The translations under genes and the position numbers were made by a program. A DNA stretch of 64,000 nucleotides, taken from a virus. The notes below the pieces were generated by a model that was not told the DNA's origin, did not search any database, and saw nothing but the letters and a program-made list of their open reading frames with translations. The DNA is taken from the IMG/VR virus record IMGVR_UViG_3300020455_000008, positions 1-64,000 of that record; one strand, written 5' to 3'. Shown here piece after piece: positions 1 to 10,200 of this stretch; position 1 is the first letter of the stretch, and every line of letters starts with the position of its first letter.

Positions 1-52
1 ACAGTGTTATACGATAGATAATAAATTTAGTTTTTAAAGAAAATAGACCCAC

Positions 53-1438
53 ATGATAGATCAACAAGAGTATGAGCAAAGATATTATGGCAAGTTCTAT
101 GGCAAGCGTAGGGCTATTGTAGTAGATAACCAAGACCCCGAACGCAGAGGTCGAATTCGTGTAGAGAATAGTGAGCTTTATGGGGTAAGTAAGTCTCCTT
201 GGGCTATGCCCTGCTTCCCTTTTTATGGGGGGCGAGACTGCGGTTTTTTTGCAGTTCCTCCAATAGGCACTTGTGTGTGGATTGAGTGTGAAGAGGGGTT
301 GCCCTCTTTTCCTATCTATTCGGGCGGTTACTTTGATATTGTGCGTGACGGTCACTTTTCGGATGGCTCAGAGATAGAAAGAAGCCCAGACTTTCAAGGA
401 GAGCCATCTACTGTACCTGCACATGGCAGGGGTGATTATGATGGCTCTGACTTTGGGGGATTAAAAGGGAGATATGGTGTGCCTTCAACCTCCTTTGAGG
501 GAGATTATGGTGAGGTGACGATTCTTCAAACCAAGACAGGTCACAAGCTAGAATTTGATGATACGGAGGGGGCAGAGCGTATTCAGATTCACCATGCTGG
601 TGGTGCTCATATTGAGATTATGCCCGATGGTTCAGTCAATATTGCTACAGAGGGTAAGATCTTAACTAGATCGGCATACCGAGAAGAGGTAGTTCTAAAT
701 AATAGAAGAGAGGTAGTGGGTGGGCATGAGGAGGTAGTAGAGGGGGATAACTCTGTGACGATTACTGGGAACTCATCTTCTACAGTAACAGGTGGATCAA
801 CCGTTAATCTTGGTCAGTTGACCACAGATATTAATGGCCCGCTAACTATGACCTCTAGTGTTCTAAAAGCTTCTGTAGATAACCTATTTGAGCTGAGTAC
901 AGGCGGAGATATATCCATGAACTCTTTTGGGGATATGGACTTAATCTCTGCGGGTACAGCACTTTTCAGTGCGTCTAATGCAGTTAGTGTTCCTTCGGGG
1001 TTGTTTATCGATGACTCGTTAGTCTTACAAGGGTTGAATGGTAACCTTACTCTATTTAGTTCAGATCATGGCGGTTTACAGAAGTATGGAGTTAATCTGA
1101 GGGGTGGTTTACCCGCAGCGAGTGGTGGTCATGTCTATTTAGGTAACTTAACGAGTACGGCTTCTCTTTTGGGAGTAACAAGTATACCATTGCTGAAAGA
1201 GCCAGTGGTAATGGGTACACAGTTACAGCTTTTCTTAGAAAGTATTCTAACGGCCTTAGACGCTTTCTTTGCGCTCACTAATACGGGTGGAAGTACTCCA
1301 GGCTTTGGTGGGCCTAATCCGATATTGGCCACAGCTTCGGTTACAGCGCAAACGGCCTTGACGACTGCGAGAACCACCTTTATGAATACAGCTAACCCAT
1401 TGATACTCTCAGAGTGTGTATATTTAAGTAAGGTTTAG
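53..1438 (+). CDS. Baseplate spike/hub protein (gp5 OB-fold, VgrG-like)
   Basis: Central puncturing spike of the baseplate, 461 aa. Residues about 15-95 look like the gp5/VgrG OB-fold (ERRGRIRVEN, then an aromatic, Gly/Pro-rich stretch ending SGGYF). A GHKLEFDDTEG segment near residue 165 and the IHHAGGAHIEIMPDGSV segment near 185 are typical of the hub-to-needle transition in VgrG and phage gpV proteins. Residues about 205-320 are Val/Thr/Asn-rich and repetitive, consistent with a beta-helical needle. No lysozyme domain is visible, unlike T4 gp5. It is the first gene of a dense rightward structural block. Family assignment comes from recalled motifs. Confidence 0.85.
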   Translation: MIDQQEYEQRYYGKFYGKRRAIVVDNQDPERRGRIRVENSELYGVSKSPWAMPCFPFYGGRDCGFFAVPPIGTCVWIECEEGLPSFPIYSGGYFDIVRDGHFSDGSEIERSPDFQGEPSTVPAHGRGDYDGSDFGGLKGRYGVPSTSFEGDYGEVTILQTKTGHKLEFDDTEGAERIQIHHAGGAHIEIMPDGSVNIATEGKILTRSAYREEVVLNNRREVVGGHEEVVEGDNSVTITGNSSSTVTGGSTVNLGQLTTDINGPLTMTSSVLKASVDNLFELSTGGDISMNSFGDMDLISAGTALFSASNAVSVPSGLFIDDSLVLQGLNGNLTLFSSDHGGLQKYGVNLRGGLPAASGGHVYLGNLTSTASLLGVTSIPLLKEPVVMGTQLQLFLESILTALDAFFALTNTGGSTPGFGGPNPILATASVTAQTALTTARTTFMNTANPLILSECVYLSKV

Positions 1439-1442
1439 AGAT

Positions 1443-1772
1443 ATGGCATTAAATGTAGATCAATTAGCGACTGCGCTTGCCCAAGTAGATATTAACTTAG
1501 TTAATCAAGCCTATATTGAGAAGGGTGTTACGCCCCCTACAATTGACTCGGCAACACAAGCGAGTATTGAAGCGAGAGCCGAAGGATATGCTCAAGCGAT
1601 TTACACTTGGATCTTAACGGCTACTGTCAACACTACGGTGAATACTAATCTCAGTACTTTGCACCCATCGGGTACGATTAATGTGGTGGGTACAGCCGCA
1701 GCCCAAACCAATCCTGCGCCTGTGGTAGGGAGTGGTACGGGAAGTGGTACTGGAGTGGGTACTCTTTCATAA
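1443..1772 (+). CDS. Small structural-block protein, unknown
   Basis: A 109-aa protein starting 4 nt after the spike gene, so almost certainly translationally coupled to it. The first 65 residues are predicted helical and Ala-rich. The C-terminal third is low complexity, with Gly-Ser-Thr runs (GSGTGSGTGVGTLS). I do not recognise the family. Its position directly behind the spike suggests a spike-associated protein such as a tip or chaperone; this is inference only. Confidence 0.6.
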   Translation: MALNVDQLATALAQVDINLVNQAYIEKGVTPPTIDSATQASIEARAEGYAQAIYTWILTATVNTTVNTNLSTLHPSGTINVVGTAAAQTNPAPVVGSGTGSGTGVGTLS

Positions 1773-1867
1773 GTGTATGCGCATAAAAATGTGTAACCCT
1801 ACTTTTAAATGCGCATAAAAGTGCATAAATGGCCTATAAATAGTTTTCAAAAACTTTGGTGTGTTTT
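1773..1867. promoter_or_regulatory. Intergenic control region with GCGCATAAA repeats
   Basis: This 95-bp gap carries GCGCATAAA at about 1780 and 1811 and a related GTGCATAAA at about 1821. A copy of the phage's dispersed 24-bp motif follows (1834-1857), just upstream of the next start codon. The + strand reading of that copy contains TATAAATA, the T4-type late-promoter word. Whether it acts as a promoter here is unknown. Confidence 0.4.
1834..1857 (-). repeat. Dispersed 24-bp motif, copy A
   Basis: On the + strand CTATAAATAGTTTTC then AAAAACTTT; 11 bp before ATG 1868. Exact reverse complement of copy F over the full 24 bp. Confidence 0.8.
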
Positions 1868-2179
1868 ATGAATGAGCTAGATATAAAAAAGATAGAAAAC
1901 TCTTTAGTTCCCCCTTGGGAAGCGAAGGGTTTAGGTGCTGAAGAATATGCCCATGACCTTACTGAGCGTTGGAAAGGAATTAATGATATAGTCAATGGTA
2001 GACGTGAGGACACTTCAATAGTAAAATCAACTATCCAAGACACTATAGAGTTTATAGTATGGGTCAGCGCCAAGAAGGAGTTATCTTCTGCGGTGGCTTT
2101 ACTAAGAGCGCAAATGATACAGGCAAGGTCAAAAAATGAGCATAAAATCACAAAAAAAGGGGCTATTGAGGGAAGCTAA
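1868..2179 (+). CDS. Small acidic/helical protein in the tail operon, unknown
   Basis: About 103 aa from ATG 1868; upstream TTG and GTG codons in the same frame (1856, 1859) are less likely because they lie inside the regulatory repeat. The protein is helical with a charged N-terminus (MNELDIKKIE) and a basic C-terminus. Its last 44 nt overlap the next gene in another frame. The family is not recognised. Its place between the spike and the wedge genes suggests a baseplate or assembly role. Confidence 0.6.
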   Translation: MNELDIKKIENSLVPPWEAKGLGAEEYAHDLTERWKGINDIVNGRREDTSIVKSTIQDTIEFIVWVSAKKELSSAVALLRAQMIQARSKNEHKITKKGAIEGS

Positions 2180-3668
2180 TTATGAAGACTATATAGAGAG
2201 CAATCCAAACTTTGAGGTAAAATGGGGCTTCAATACAGGAGATGGCTTAGAGCTGTTAGGATTAGATGGATTAGTAGACGCTACGTTAGATGTGATAAAT
2301 CCTTTTCTTACGGGTGTTAATACCTTTATAGAGTTATTAGATATAATAGTAGACTTATTAGGAACAGTAGCAGGGTTTTTGTTTGACGTATTTTTCGCAG
2401 TAACCTTAGCCATAAGAGAAGCCTTAGAGTCTGTTATAAACCTTTTTACGGGTTTATCTCTCAACTGCATTTTACACTTCCCTCAAACTACTAAAAGCCG
2501 AAGAAATCCCGATGAGATCATGTACGATCTTGGTATGGCGTACCTAGATCCGACAGATCCAAAAAGACCTATAACGGTTCAAGAGACTTTTGGTGTGGCG
2601 TTGGTTGCTTTATGGAGTTTGCCTAACCTAGATAGGTTAATGTTACAGTTTAATCGGATAAACAAGCTATTTAGTGGTGTGTTGGAAACTAACATACCGT
2701 TAGATACTCGATTCAGCGCTTTAGAATCAAGGTATCAAGATTTAATTTCTCCGAAAGAACATCCTATAGATTCGGATTCTGATACCCTATACTTTAGCTA
2801 TAAAGCTCACGATAACTTTATAGGAGCTTATGACGAGTATAAGGTGGTTGTGGCAAACAAAGAGATATTAACAGATAATCCTAAATGTTTTATTGCCAAA
2901 AGAGATGAACAAATAGAAAAGTACTATGTAGTGCTTGGCCCCATAACTCCAAACAAGAGTAACCTTGATGAAGAGTTATTTAATTTATCAGTGCTAGTTA
3001 ATAATGGGGCTTATACCGCACAGAGGTTTATTCCAAATGCTATGACAGACTCCGTTTTGAGCCATCTTACTTACTTAAACCCTAGTTTAAGTGGGCAAGC
3101 TCCCAACTTTTCTTTCGCACTTCAACTAACGCAACTATCTTTTATACAAACGACTGTTAATACTTTGGCGGGGTGGGCTTTAACTGTTGAAAAGGGTAGG
3201 TCTTATGCGGATAGGTACAGAGCAATACTTGAGGTGGCTCAGAGAAGATTAAATAGAATAGCTGACCAAACACAGCAGCTTGTCAATGCAATCTCTGCTC
3301 TAGCGGCATTTCTCTCCTTTGGTAGTGGGGCAAGCGTGGTGCTGTGTAGTGGCACTGGTAAGGCTCAAGATTTTGCTAATGCATTAATCAACTCACCCTT
3401 ACACCCTAACTACCCAAGAGGTGATTTATCGGATATTAACCACAATGTGTCCAAACAGTCTTCAGATGTTACCCGAGATATTGAGCAAGCCGCAAAACCT
3501 TTATTGTATAGCGGAGGGGCATTATTACACTTTGGAGTTTCTGACACAGGAACGGAGAGGATAGAAGCGCTCAATAAGCTGTTACGTGTAATGTTTAAAG
3601 AATTATCTGCTGCTGAGTTAAGGGATAATACGTTTGAGCCTATTGGTAGCCGTTTTCAAGATCTATAA
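2136..3668 (+). CDS. Baseplate-region structural protein, unknown family
   Basis: A 510-aa protein whose ATG is preceded by AAGG at a 7-nt distance. Residues about 40-110 are strikingly hydrophobic and helical (GTVAGFLFDVFFAVTLAI and neighbours), unusual for a virion protein. The middle is mixed alpha/beta. Around residues 360-420 there is a long amphipathic helix (RAILEVAQRRLNRIADQTQQ) followed by an Ala/Gly-rich hydrophobic stretch. It sits between the spike and the gp25-like gene, so a baseplate or tail-tube-associated role is likely. The hydrophobic N-terminal third could contact the host inner membrane during ejection; this is speculation. Confidence 0.6.
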   Translation: MSIKSQKKGLLREANYEDYIESNPNFEVKWGFNTGDGLELLGLDGLVDATLDVINPFLTGVNTFIELLDIIVDLLGTVAGFLFDVFFAVTLAIREALESVINLFTGLSLNCILHFPQTTKSRRNPDEIMYDLGMAYLDPTDPKRPITVQETFGVALVALWSLPNLDRLMLQFNRINKLFSGVLETNIPLDTRFSALESRYQDLISPKEHPIDSDSDTLYFSYKAHDNFIGAYDEYKVVVANKEILTDNPKCFIAKRDEQIEKYYVVLGPITPNKSNLDEELFNLSVLVNNGAYTAQRFIPNAMTDSVLSHLTYLNPSLSGQAPNFSFALQLTQLSFIQTTVNTLAGWALTVEKGRSYADRYRAILEVAQRRLNRIADQTQQLVNAISALAAFLSFGSGASVVLCSGTGKAQDFANALINSPLHPNYPRGDLSDINHNVSKQSSDVTRDIEQAAKPLLYSGGALLHFGVSDTGTERIEALNKLLRVMFKELSAAELRDNTFEPIGSRFQDL

Positions 3669-3682
3669 GATAGGAGAGTCAT

Positions 3683-4048
3683 ATGCCAAAGTTAAAGGGT
3701 TTATCCTTCCCCATAAAATTCTCTCCTAGAGGTTCATTAACCACTTCTGAGGGTGTTGATAAGATCAAAGAGAATATTAAGGCCATTGCCTTAACATCTT
3801 TGGGAGAAAGATTAATGAGTCCAAATGTGGGCACTATGGGTTATACTCACTTATTTAGAAATATGGGTGAGGGTGAAATCGGATTACTAAAACACCACCT
3901 ACGTCTAGGTATAGAAGCGGGTGAAAACAGGGTGACTATTTTAGATATAAATATCTCTCGCCCAGAGCAAGATGGGCAACTATTGGTAAGCCTATCCTTC
4001 CAAATTATAACAAGCACAGAATTTGATAATCTATCATTCTATATTTAG
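3683..4048 (+). CDS. Baseplate wedge protein, gp25/GpW family
   Basis: A 121-aa protein with the gp25/GPW lysozyme-like wedge signature: a start like FPIKFSPRG, the central SLGERLMSPNVGTMGYTHLF (usual form: GER.m.pefGt....lfe) and a C-terminal beta strand pair. It joins the baseplate wedge to the sheath initiator region. The length fits the family. ATG follows a GGAGAG ribosome-binding site. The gp6/J-like gene lies 10 nt downstream, the usual order in myoviruses (W then J then I). Confidence 0.85.
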   Translation: MPKLKGLSFPIKFSPRGSLTTSEGVDKIKENIKAIALTSLGERLMSPNVGTMGYTHLFRNMGEGEIGLLKHHLRLGIEAGENRVTILDINISRPEQDGQLLVSLSFQIITSTEFDNLSFYI

Positions 4049-4058
4049 GAGATAAGTC

Positions 4059-5951
4059 ATGCCTATAAGAAATCAGCCCACATCATTAGGTGGTTTACCC
4101 ATACAGATTGATTATACAGCTAGGGATTATGAAGCAATTCGTAATGAGTTATTAACCTTAGCTACACAGTTATCTCCCGAATGGACAGATCGACAGCCTG
4201 GGGATATAGGGGTGACTCTCTTAGAAGCAGTCTCTTATGTGACTGATATACTCTCTTATCAACTAGATCGAGTGCAAAATGAGTCGTATCTAGCCACTGC
4301 TCAAACAAGAGAATCGGTAGTCAATATATTAAGGCTTATTGGTTACGAGTTAAAACCTGCTACACCTGCGACTGTAAATATGGTGATTGTCACAAATCAG
4401 AATAATGTGACATTGCCTGCAACCTTTAGAGTATTCACAGATAGCACAGAACAAGTTGCTTCTTTAGAGTACCGTTTGAGCCAACCTGTTACCTTGGCAA
4501 CTGCTGGTATTCACTGTGTAAGTAGCGACTCAACTGCGGTTCAAAGGTTAGAGGGTATTCCTCCAACATCAACAAATCCCAACTTAGTCTTTACTGCGGG
4601 TCAACGAGTTACTGATAACCAGTCTAGTGACGGTACGGCCAATCAAGTATTTCTACTAAGTCAATCACCTGTATGTGTTGACGCTGAGGGTATTACAGTA
4701 CTTGTGGGCGGTGTTACCTACGAGGGTAGAACTTCATTTTTAGGTACAGATCCTAATGATGAAGTGTTTATTTATAAGTTCTTATCCACTGAAGAAGCTA
4801 TTGTCATATTTGGTGATGGTGTTAATGGTAAGATACCACCAAATACTCATAGTATCGCTATTACTTATAGAATTGATGGTGGTGAGGAGACAAACAGGGC
4901 AGGTGCTCGGACAATAAATCAGTTTGACTCGGTAAATGGAGTCGTCAGAGTTTATAACGTCAATCAACCATCGGGCGGGGCAGATCCCGAAGACATTATT
5001 AGTGCAAAGAAGAACGCTCCGTTATCATTAAGGGCTTTAGATCGTTGTGTTACGCTTGAAGACTTTGAAACAATGGCAAAGTTGACACCGAATGTGGGCA
5101 TAAGAACGGCTAGGGCTGTTCAAGGAAGCGGGCCATTAGAGGTTGAGGTGTATGTAGCAACCGAGGGTGACAATCCTATCCCTACGGGTGAGTGGTACTC
5201 TGAGTTACAGAATGGGCATGGAGATATAGGGGTAGTTGGTAGATGGTTAAACCAAAAGAAACCCGTACCTACTAAGCTATTTGTGTATGCGCCTACTCAA
5301 GTAAAGCCTTATTTTGAAGCTACCATATACGTCCATCAGAATCTTAGAAGAGATACTGTGAAGTCCGATGTTGACCTAGCACTTCAAGGATTATTTAACC
5401 AAATCACTAGTGACTTTGGCGAGGGGATTCCTTTGTCTGCTATCTTACAGACAGTAGAGAATACGAGGGGTGTAGATTATGTAACTGCTACTGCTTTCCA
5501 TAGGCTGCCCTCTATGCATTGGTTAAGTGGAGATAGACAAGCTTTTGATGACGCAACTTTTACTCTAAGTGGCTTAAATACACAGACCTTAAAACAGGAT
5601 TATAGAATAGAGTGGGTGAGTTCTACTCAGTATAGACTAAGGGCTATAGGCCAGGGCTTTATTAGAGATGTAAATGGGCAAGTCGTAGAGTATACTCAAG
5701 GTGCAAGCGCTTCAGTATCATTCTTTAATGATGAGAATAATCAAACATTGGCCACACGAGAGGTTCAGTTTACATTGAGTGTTAGTACGGGCACACCTAC
5801 ACCTAACGAGGGTGATATTTGGGAGTTCTCGGTTGATAACTACTTAGGTAATATTGAAGCAAAGCCACATGAGTTAATCGCTTCTCCTATTCAAAACGAT
5901 TTTACTCTAAATAGCGCTGAAATTGTTTTGAACTTTGAAGGAGGTATTTGA
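4059..5951 (+). CDS. Baseplate wedge protein, gp6/gpJ-like
   Basis: A 630-aa baseplate J-like protein. The N-terminal IDYTARDYEAIRNELLTLA and PEWTDRQPGDIGVTLLEAVS are the hallmark of this family (residues 18-60), followed by ILSYQLDRVQNESYLATAQ. The middle contains VIFGDGVNGKIPP near residue 250, the conserved FGDG..G..P element. It forms the iris-like ring of wedges that opens on sheath contraction. It is translationally coupled to the gene on each side. It is longer than P2 gpJ and closer in size to T4 gp6. Confidence 0.88.
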   Translation: MPIRNQPTSLGGLPIQIDYTARDYEAIRNELLTLATQLSPEWTDRQPGDIGVTLLEAVSYVTDILSYQLDRVQNESYLATAQTRESVVNILRLIGYELKPATPATVNMVIVTNQNNVTLPATFRVFTDSTEQVASLEYRLSQPVTLATAGIHCVSSDSTAVQRLEGIPPTSTNPNLVFTAGQRVTDNQSSDGTANQVFLLSQSPVCVDAEGITVLVGGVTYEGRTSFLGTDPNDEVFIYKFLSTEEAIVIFGDGVNGKIPPNTHSIAITYRIDGGEETNRAGARTINQFDSVNGVVRVYNVNQPSGGADPEDIISAKKNAPLSLRALDRCVTLEDFETMAKLTPNVGIRTARAVQGSGPLEVEVYVATEGDNPIPTGEWYSELQNGHGDIGVVGRWLNQKKPVPTKLFVYAPTQVKPYFEATIYVHQNLRRDTVKSDVDLALQGLFNQITSDFGEGIPLSAILQTVENTRGVDYVTATAFHRLPSMHWLSGDRQAFDDATFTLSGLNTQTLKQDYRIEWVSSTQYRLRAIGQGFIRDVNGQVVEYTQGASASVSFFNDENNQTLATREVQFTLSVSTGTPTPNEGDIWEFSVDNYLGNIEAKPHELIASPIQNDFTLNSAEIVLNFEGGI

Positions 5952-7189
5952 TGGCTACCCATGAGTATTGGCAATTTGCTTTTGTTGGGGAGTCTTACGC
6001 AGGTACGGAGTCTGTACCCAGCTTAGGTCGTAACGTACCACTAAGAGTTGAGGTTAGTAACTTACCCGATGGGACAGAGCTGATTGCTGATGATAACAAT
6101 GCACATACGGTGAGTGGTGATCATTTACGTGTGTACTATGCGATTCCATTACTTCCCGACCCTACAGGCTATGTTTTAACGGGCAAACTAAAGATATTAA
6201 GAAAGCTAAAAGAGTTCCCCAGAGCACACGATGACAGTGAAGCTGAAATAGTTCTAACGGAGGATAATACGAGTACTATTAGTACTCTTACTAGGGGTGA
6301 ATATCGTCTAAAACTAGACCAACTAGATGATATTGATTCTACTAAAGCAGATGTTTGGTATTACACTATTTTTTATGAAGCCGAAGATAGCCCCACAACT
6401 ACTACTTGGATTTACTCACCACTGAATGGGCATAATCGAGGATTTGCACTTAAAAATTTAAGTACGAGTACTTTTGGTGACCAGCTTTTCCGCTACTTCC
6501 CAAGTGGTCTTAGAGTCGTAGATAAAAAAGAAGGTAATGATACTCTATACAAGCTCTCTCAAATATTTGGTAGGGTGATTGATGAGGTCAGTGAGAGACT
6601 GGATCAATTTAGTCAAAAGAGATTTTTACCGATGGAGGTAGACGCTGCCTTTATTCCTTATATAGACCAATTATTAGGATGGCCTACTAACTTTGAGTTA
6701 GGCGAGTTAAGGAGAAGAAGGGAAACGCTTAATGCGATTAGTCTTTGGAAATCCAAGGGCACGAACAATGCGTTTGAGTTAGCCTTACAAGAGCTAACAG
6801 GGTGGAATGTAGAGCTATATAAAGGTTACGACTATGTGGTCACTACTGCAACCGTAGAAGATACCTTAGATCCAAACAATGCGCCTTTAGGTTGGGTTGA
6901 GCTAGAAGATGGGGTGTGGGCGAATCAAGTCAATGATATTGTTTTTAATGGTACACCAGACTTATCGGGTAGCCCCCCTCCTTTTACACAGGGTTCAAAA
7001 GATAATAATTTTAGGGTAATGTTTGATTCTACGAGTTGGGTAAATACCTATGGGGTACTTGTATATATGGTAGCCGCATTATCGAGTTCAGCATTACCTC
7101 AAGACTTAGCTTCTGCTAAGATTGTTCGTTTACTAGACTACTTAGCCATACATTATGCAAACTTTGAAGTACAGCAAGCACCAGCATAA
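5951..7189 (+). CDS. Tail protein I-like baseplate protein
   Basis: Start chosen at ATG 5951, behind a near-perfect AAGGAGGT at 5938-5945; the previous stop overlaps it. The 412-aa protein has an N-terminal beta-rich domain of about 150 residues. It then has the P2 gpI-like helical region: FRYFPSGLRVVD, IDQLLGWPTNFELGELRRRR and AISLWKSKGTNNAFELALQE, the usual RR....A...yr.KGT...l motif. It links the J-like wedge ring to the tail fibres, and this gene order (W, J, I, fibres) is standard. Confidence 0.85.
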   Translation: MATHEYWQFAFVGESYAGTESVPSLGRNVPLRVEVSNLPDGTELIADDNNAHTVSGDHLRVYYAIPLLPDPTGYVLTGKLKILRKLKEFPRAHDDSEAEIVLTEDNTSTISTLTRGEYRLKLDQLDDIDSTKADVWYYTIFYEAEDSPTTTTWIYSPLNGHNRGFALKNLSTSTFGDQLFRYFPSGLRVVDKKEGNDTLYKLSQIFGRVIDEVSERLDQFSQKRFLPMEVDAAFIPYIDQLLGWPTNFELGELRRRRETLNAISLWKSKGTNNAFELALQELTGWNVELYKGYDYVVTTATVEDTLDPNNAPLGWVELEDGVWANQVNDIVFNGTPDLSGSPPPFTQGSKDNNFRVMFDSTSWVNTYGVLVYMVAALSSSALPQDLASAKIVRLLDYLAIHYANFEVQQAPA

Positions 7190-7227
7190 AGGCAAAAACA
7201 AAGGTATCAGAAACTAGGAGTAACTAC

Positions 7228-10200
7228 ATGGCTTCCAAACCAAATATAAGTAATCCAAATTATGCTTTTAATAAAGATAAGCAGTACACACAGGTTGTTT
7301 TCCAACAGGGTAAGCCTATATTAGATGTAGATCTAAATGATATGAGTAATGCCCTTCATGCTCAGAATACCTCTGCCTTAGCAGAAAAGATGGGTTATGG
7401 GCCTTCTCAAATTGACTTTAGAGAATGGGCAATGACCGCAGTCGATACTAAAAACCCTCAAGATGACCGAAATAAGACAAACTTTGCGATTACTTTAGGA
7501 AGGCTTGATACTTACAAAGGTGTAATCGACTTACATGAGTTAAGGGCTGCTAACGTAGACTCAAGGGTGATCTTTGACTATGGGTTGATTGTTGATAATA
7601 GTGAAACAGATGGCGGAGATCGTGAGTATGCCAATTACATCCTTAAAGGAAGTGTAACTGCGGGAAGCTCAACTACTGTTATAAAAGATGAGCATAAGAA
7701 TTTTAAACCCGATCCCGTAAATGAAAATAAAGGATTAAGACTTACGGGATATACACATAATGAGACAATTGAACCGTATAGTACTATTAACCCTATTACT
7801 AATCCAAGCGAGTCTAGGAGCACTAAGTTTGCTAAGGTTACTCTTTCAGAGAGCGCTTGCCGACTTAGGTTTATAAGTGGGAATTTGGATGGTCAAGAAC
7901 AGTTAATTTCTGACGTTGCCGATGGTGAAATTACGGTGAGTGCTCCGTTTGGCGCTATTCCTAATGAGGGTTCACAATATGTGATATTACCGCCCAACAC
8001 TCTACAAGAATACCGAAATCTTTATAATGCAACGACAAGTCAAGCTACTAGTACCCACAAAGGTTTAAGTAACCTTCCTCAGTTGATCACCTATGTTCAA
8101 GTTTTTGAAGAGGATGTATCAGCAAGTGAGGACAGTAGTATTCAATCTAATGCATTAGGTGTAGAGACTACACATAGAACACAATTAAGATGGTGCGTGA
8201 GAGTCGCTAAACTGATCACTTCCCAAGAGGGAGATAATGACGGAACTAACTATCTAACTGACTTAAATATCGAGCATATATATACATTGCTTGAGTCCAA
8301 TCGTTTAGTAGAACACCAAGCACTTGCTGACGCTACGGACGATAAGGCTACTAACGAAGAGGGGGCACTACAGACTCAATATTGGCGGGAGTCTGTTGGA
8401 GCAACCGTCCCCACTGCTGCTAAGATCTTAAAAAGAGAGTCACCGTATCTTGAGCTAGGTTTAACTCCTGCTCACTTCTTTAACTCCGAAGAGTATACCT
8501 TAGATCGTTTATATTGGTCTTTCCTAAAGGCGCTCTTACTACAATCTAGTGGATTTAGTTTTAATGACTTTGTAGTCCTTAATGCATTTCATAGTGAGAC
8601 TAAAACTAATGCAGCCGCATTAGCGAATGATGAAACACTAAGTGAGTATTTTTATCCCGCAGCGCAAACGGATACTACTGCTAGTCCAATTGTTCATGCT
8701 TTCCTTTCAGTAGGAAATAGCTTTGTAAGGGCCACAAACGACACTAACGCACAACCAGCTCGTTTTATGTCTCCGCCAAGAGTGTTCCATACACACGCTG
8801 ACTTATCTGTAGATAATATGAAGAGTCGAACCCTTCATGGCTTACGAGGTGGGATTCTATATGGAGATAATGCGCCCTTAGTCTTTAACTCTCCTTCAGC
8901 CCACTTCTCATTTGTAGATCAGATGGTATTGGGCATGAGTGGTATTGGTTCTGCTTTAGGTGAAACGGCTGAGGGGTATAGAATCCCTTCTGCAATTGAT
9001 TATACATTAAATAACTCTAACGCAAGTGTAGCCCAAGCGGGTTATGGTGTGGGTGCAATCAAGATGTTGTCACCTATATCTGCGAGTACGATAAGCACAG
9101 GCCATGCAGATGGCACATTCTTAACAGGCTCATCTTCTTACCTTTTAAGAGACAAAGGGAACAGATCTTCACATACCGTTAATGCTACGGATAGTGACTT
9201 AGGTTGGTCTTTATATAAACAAGAGAATAGTAACTTAACAGCGAATACTTTGTCAGACTTCTCGATTAGAGGGTGGGATGAGGGTATTGCCCAAGCGATT
9301 GCTTTCCAACAAGGGATTAACTTTAGGAAGTTAGCGATTAAGACCACTGCTCATAAGAGCATGGATCTGTTTACGATTAGTGAGACACCGAGACAGCAAG
9401 CAGATCAGCATGATCAACTTGTAGTTAATACTTCTAGTACTGCCTTTCAAATTCCCGTTAATCAATCACAGACTAAAAATGGCAACTTGTTTTTAGATTC
9501 ATATAGTGGAAATGTATTGAATCCAAGTAACTTTATTCCTGCGAATATATCTCGATTTGATCCTAAGCCTTTATTACAGCAGTATCAAGCTACGGGTGGA
9601 ATTAAAGGATTTGATCAGTCAAGTGGTGCAGATATAAAATATGGGCCTTGGAATAGGTTTGATAGGGAAGATATAGGCACTCATTTAGACCCTGCACTAG
9701 ATGACGCTAATGCGCCTACGTATTCAATGGACTTGTGGCATAATCGATGTACGGCCATGAGACTAAGATACCATGTAGGAGACTTCTACCCAGGCGCTGA
9801 GGATGGCAGAGGAGTACCACGTAATGAGTTAGTGGACTCTTTAAACCTATTTGTGAAGGTAGAGCCTTTGAGCTTGGCTCATTGGATGACTATGCCTAAG
9901 CACCAACACTCTATCTTAGAGAACTCAATTAACTTTGCAGAGGGTATCGAAGCTTTACTAAAAGTATCTCACGGTCTTGGAGATACACAGAAATTGGTAA
10001 ATAGTAGTGGTGTGGCATTAATCCAACAAGACTCACCTATTAACAATGGGGAGTTCCCTTTGTACGTAAACCCCACGGTAGGTAACTCCGATCCAACCAA
10101 CTTACCATTTGAGCATTACAAGCAACCGTTCGTGCATTGGTATCACCCTGCTATGCATAAGATTAAGTCACCGCACCCCGATGATAATAATAATCCGTAT

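Noticed and set aside
1-21. Codons ACA GTG TTA TAC GAT AGA TAA at the window edge as the tail of an upstream gene
   Set aside because: Six codons and a stop fit, but this is too short to support a gene; two other frames are equally possible.
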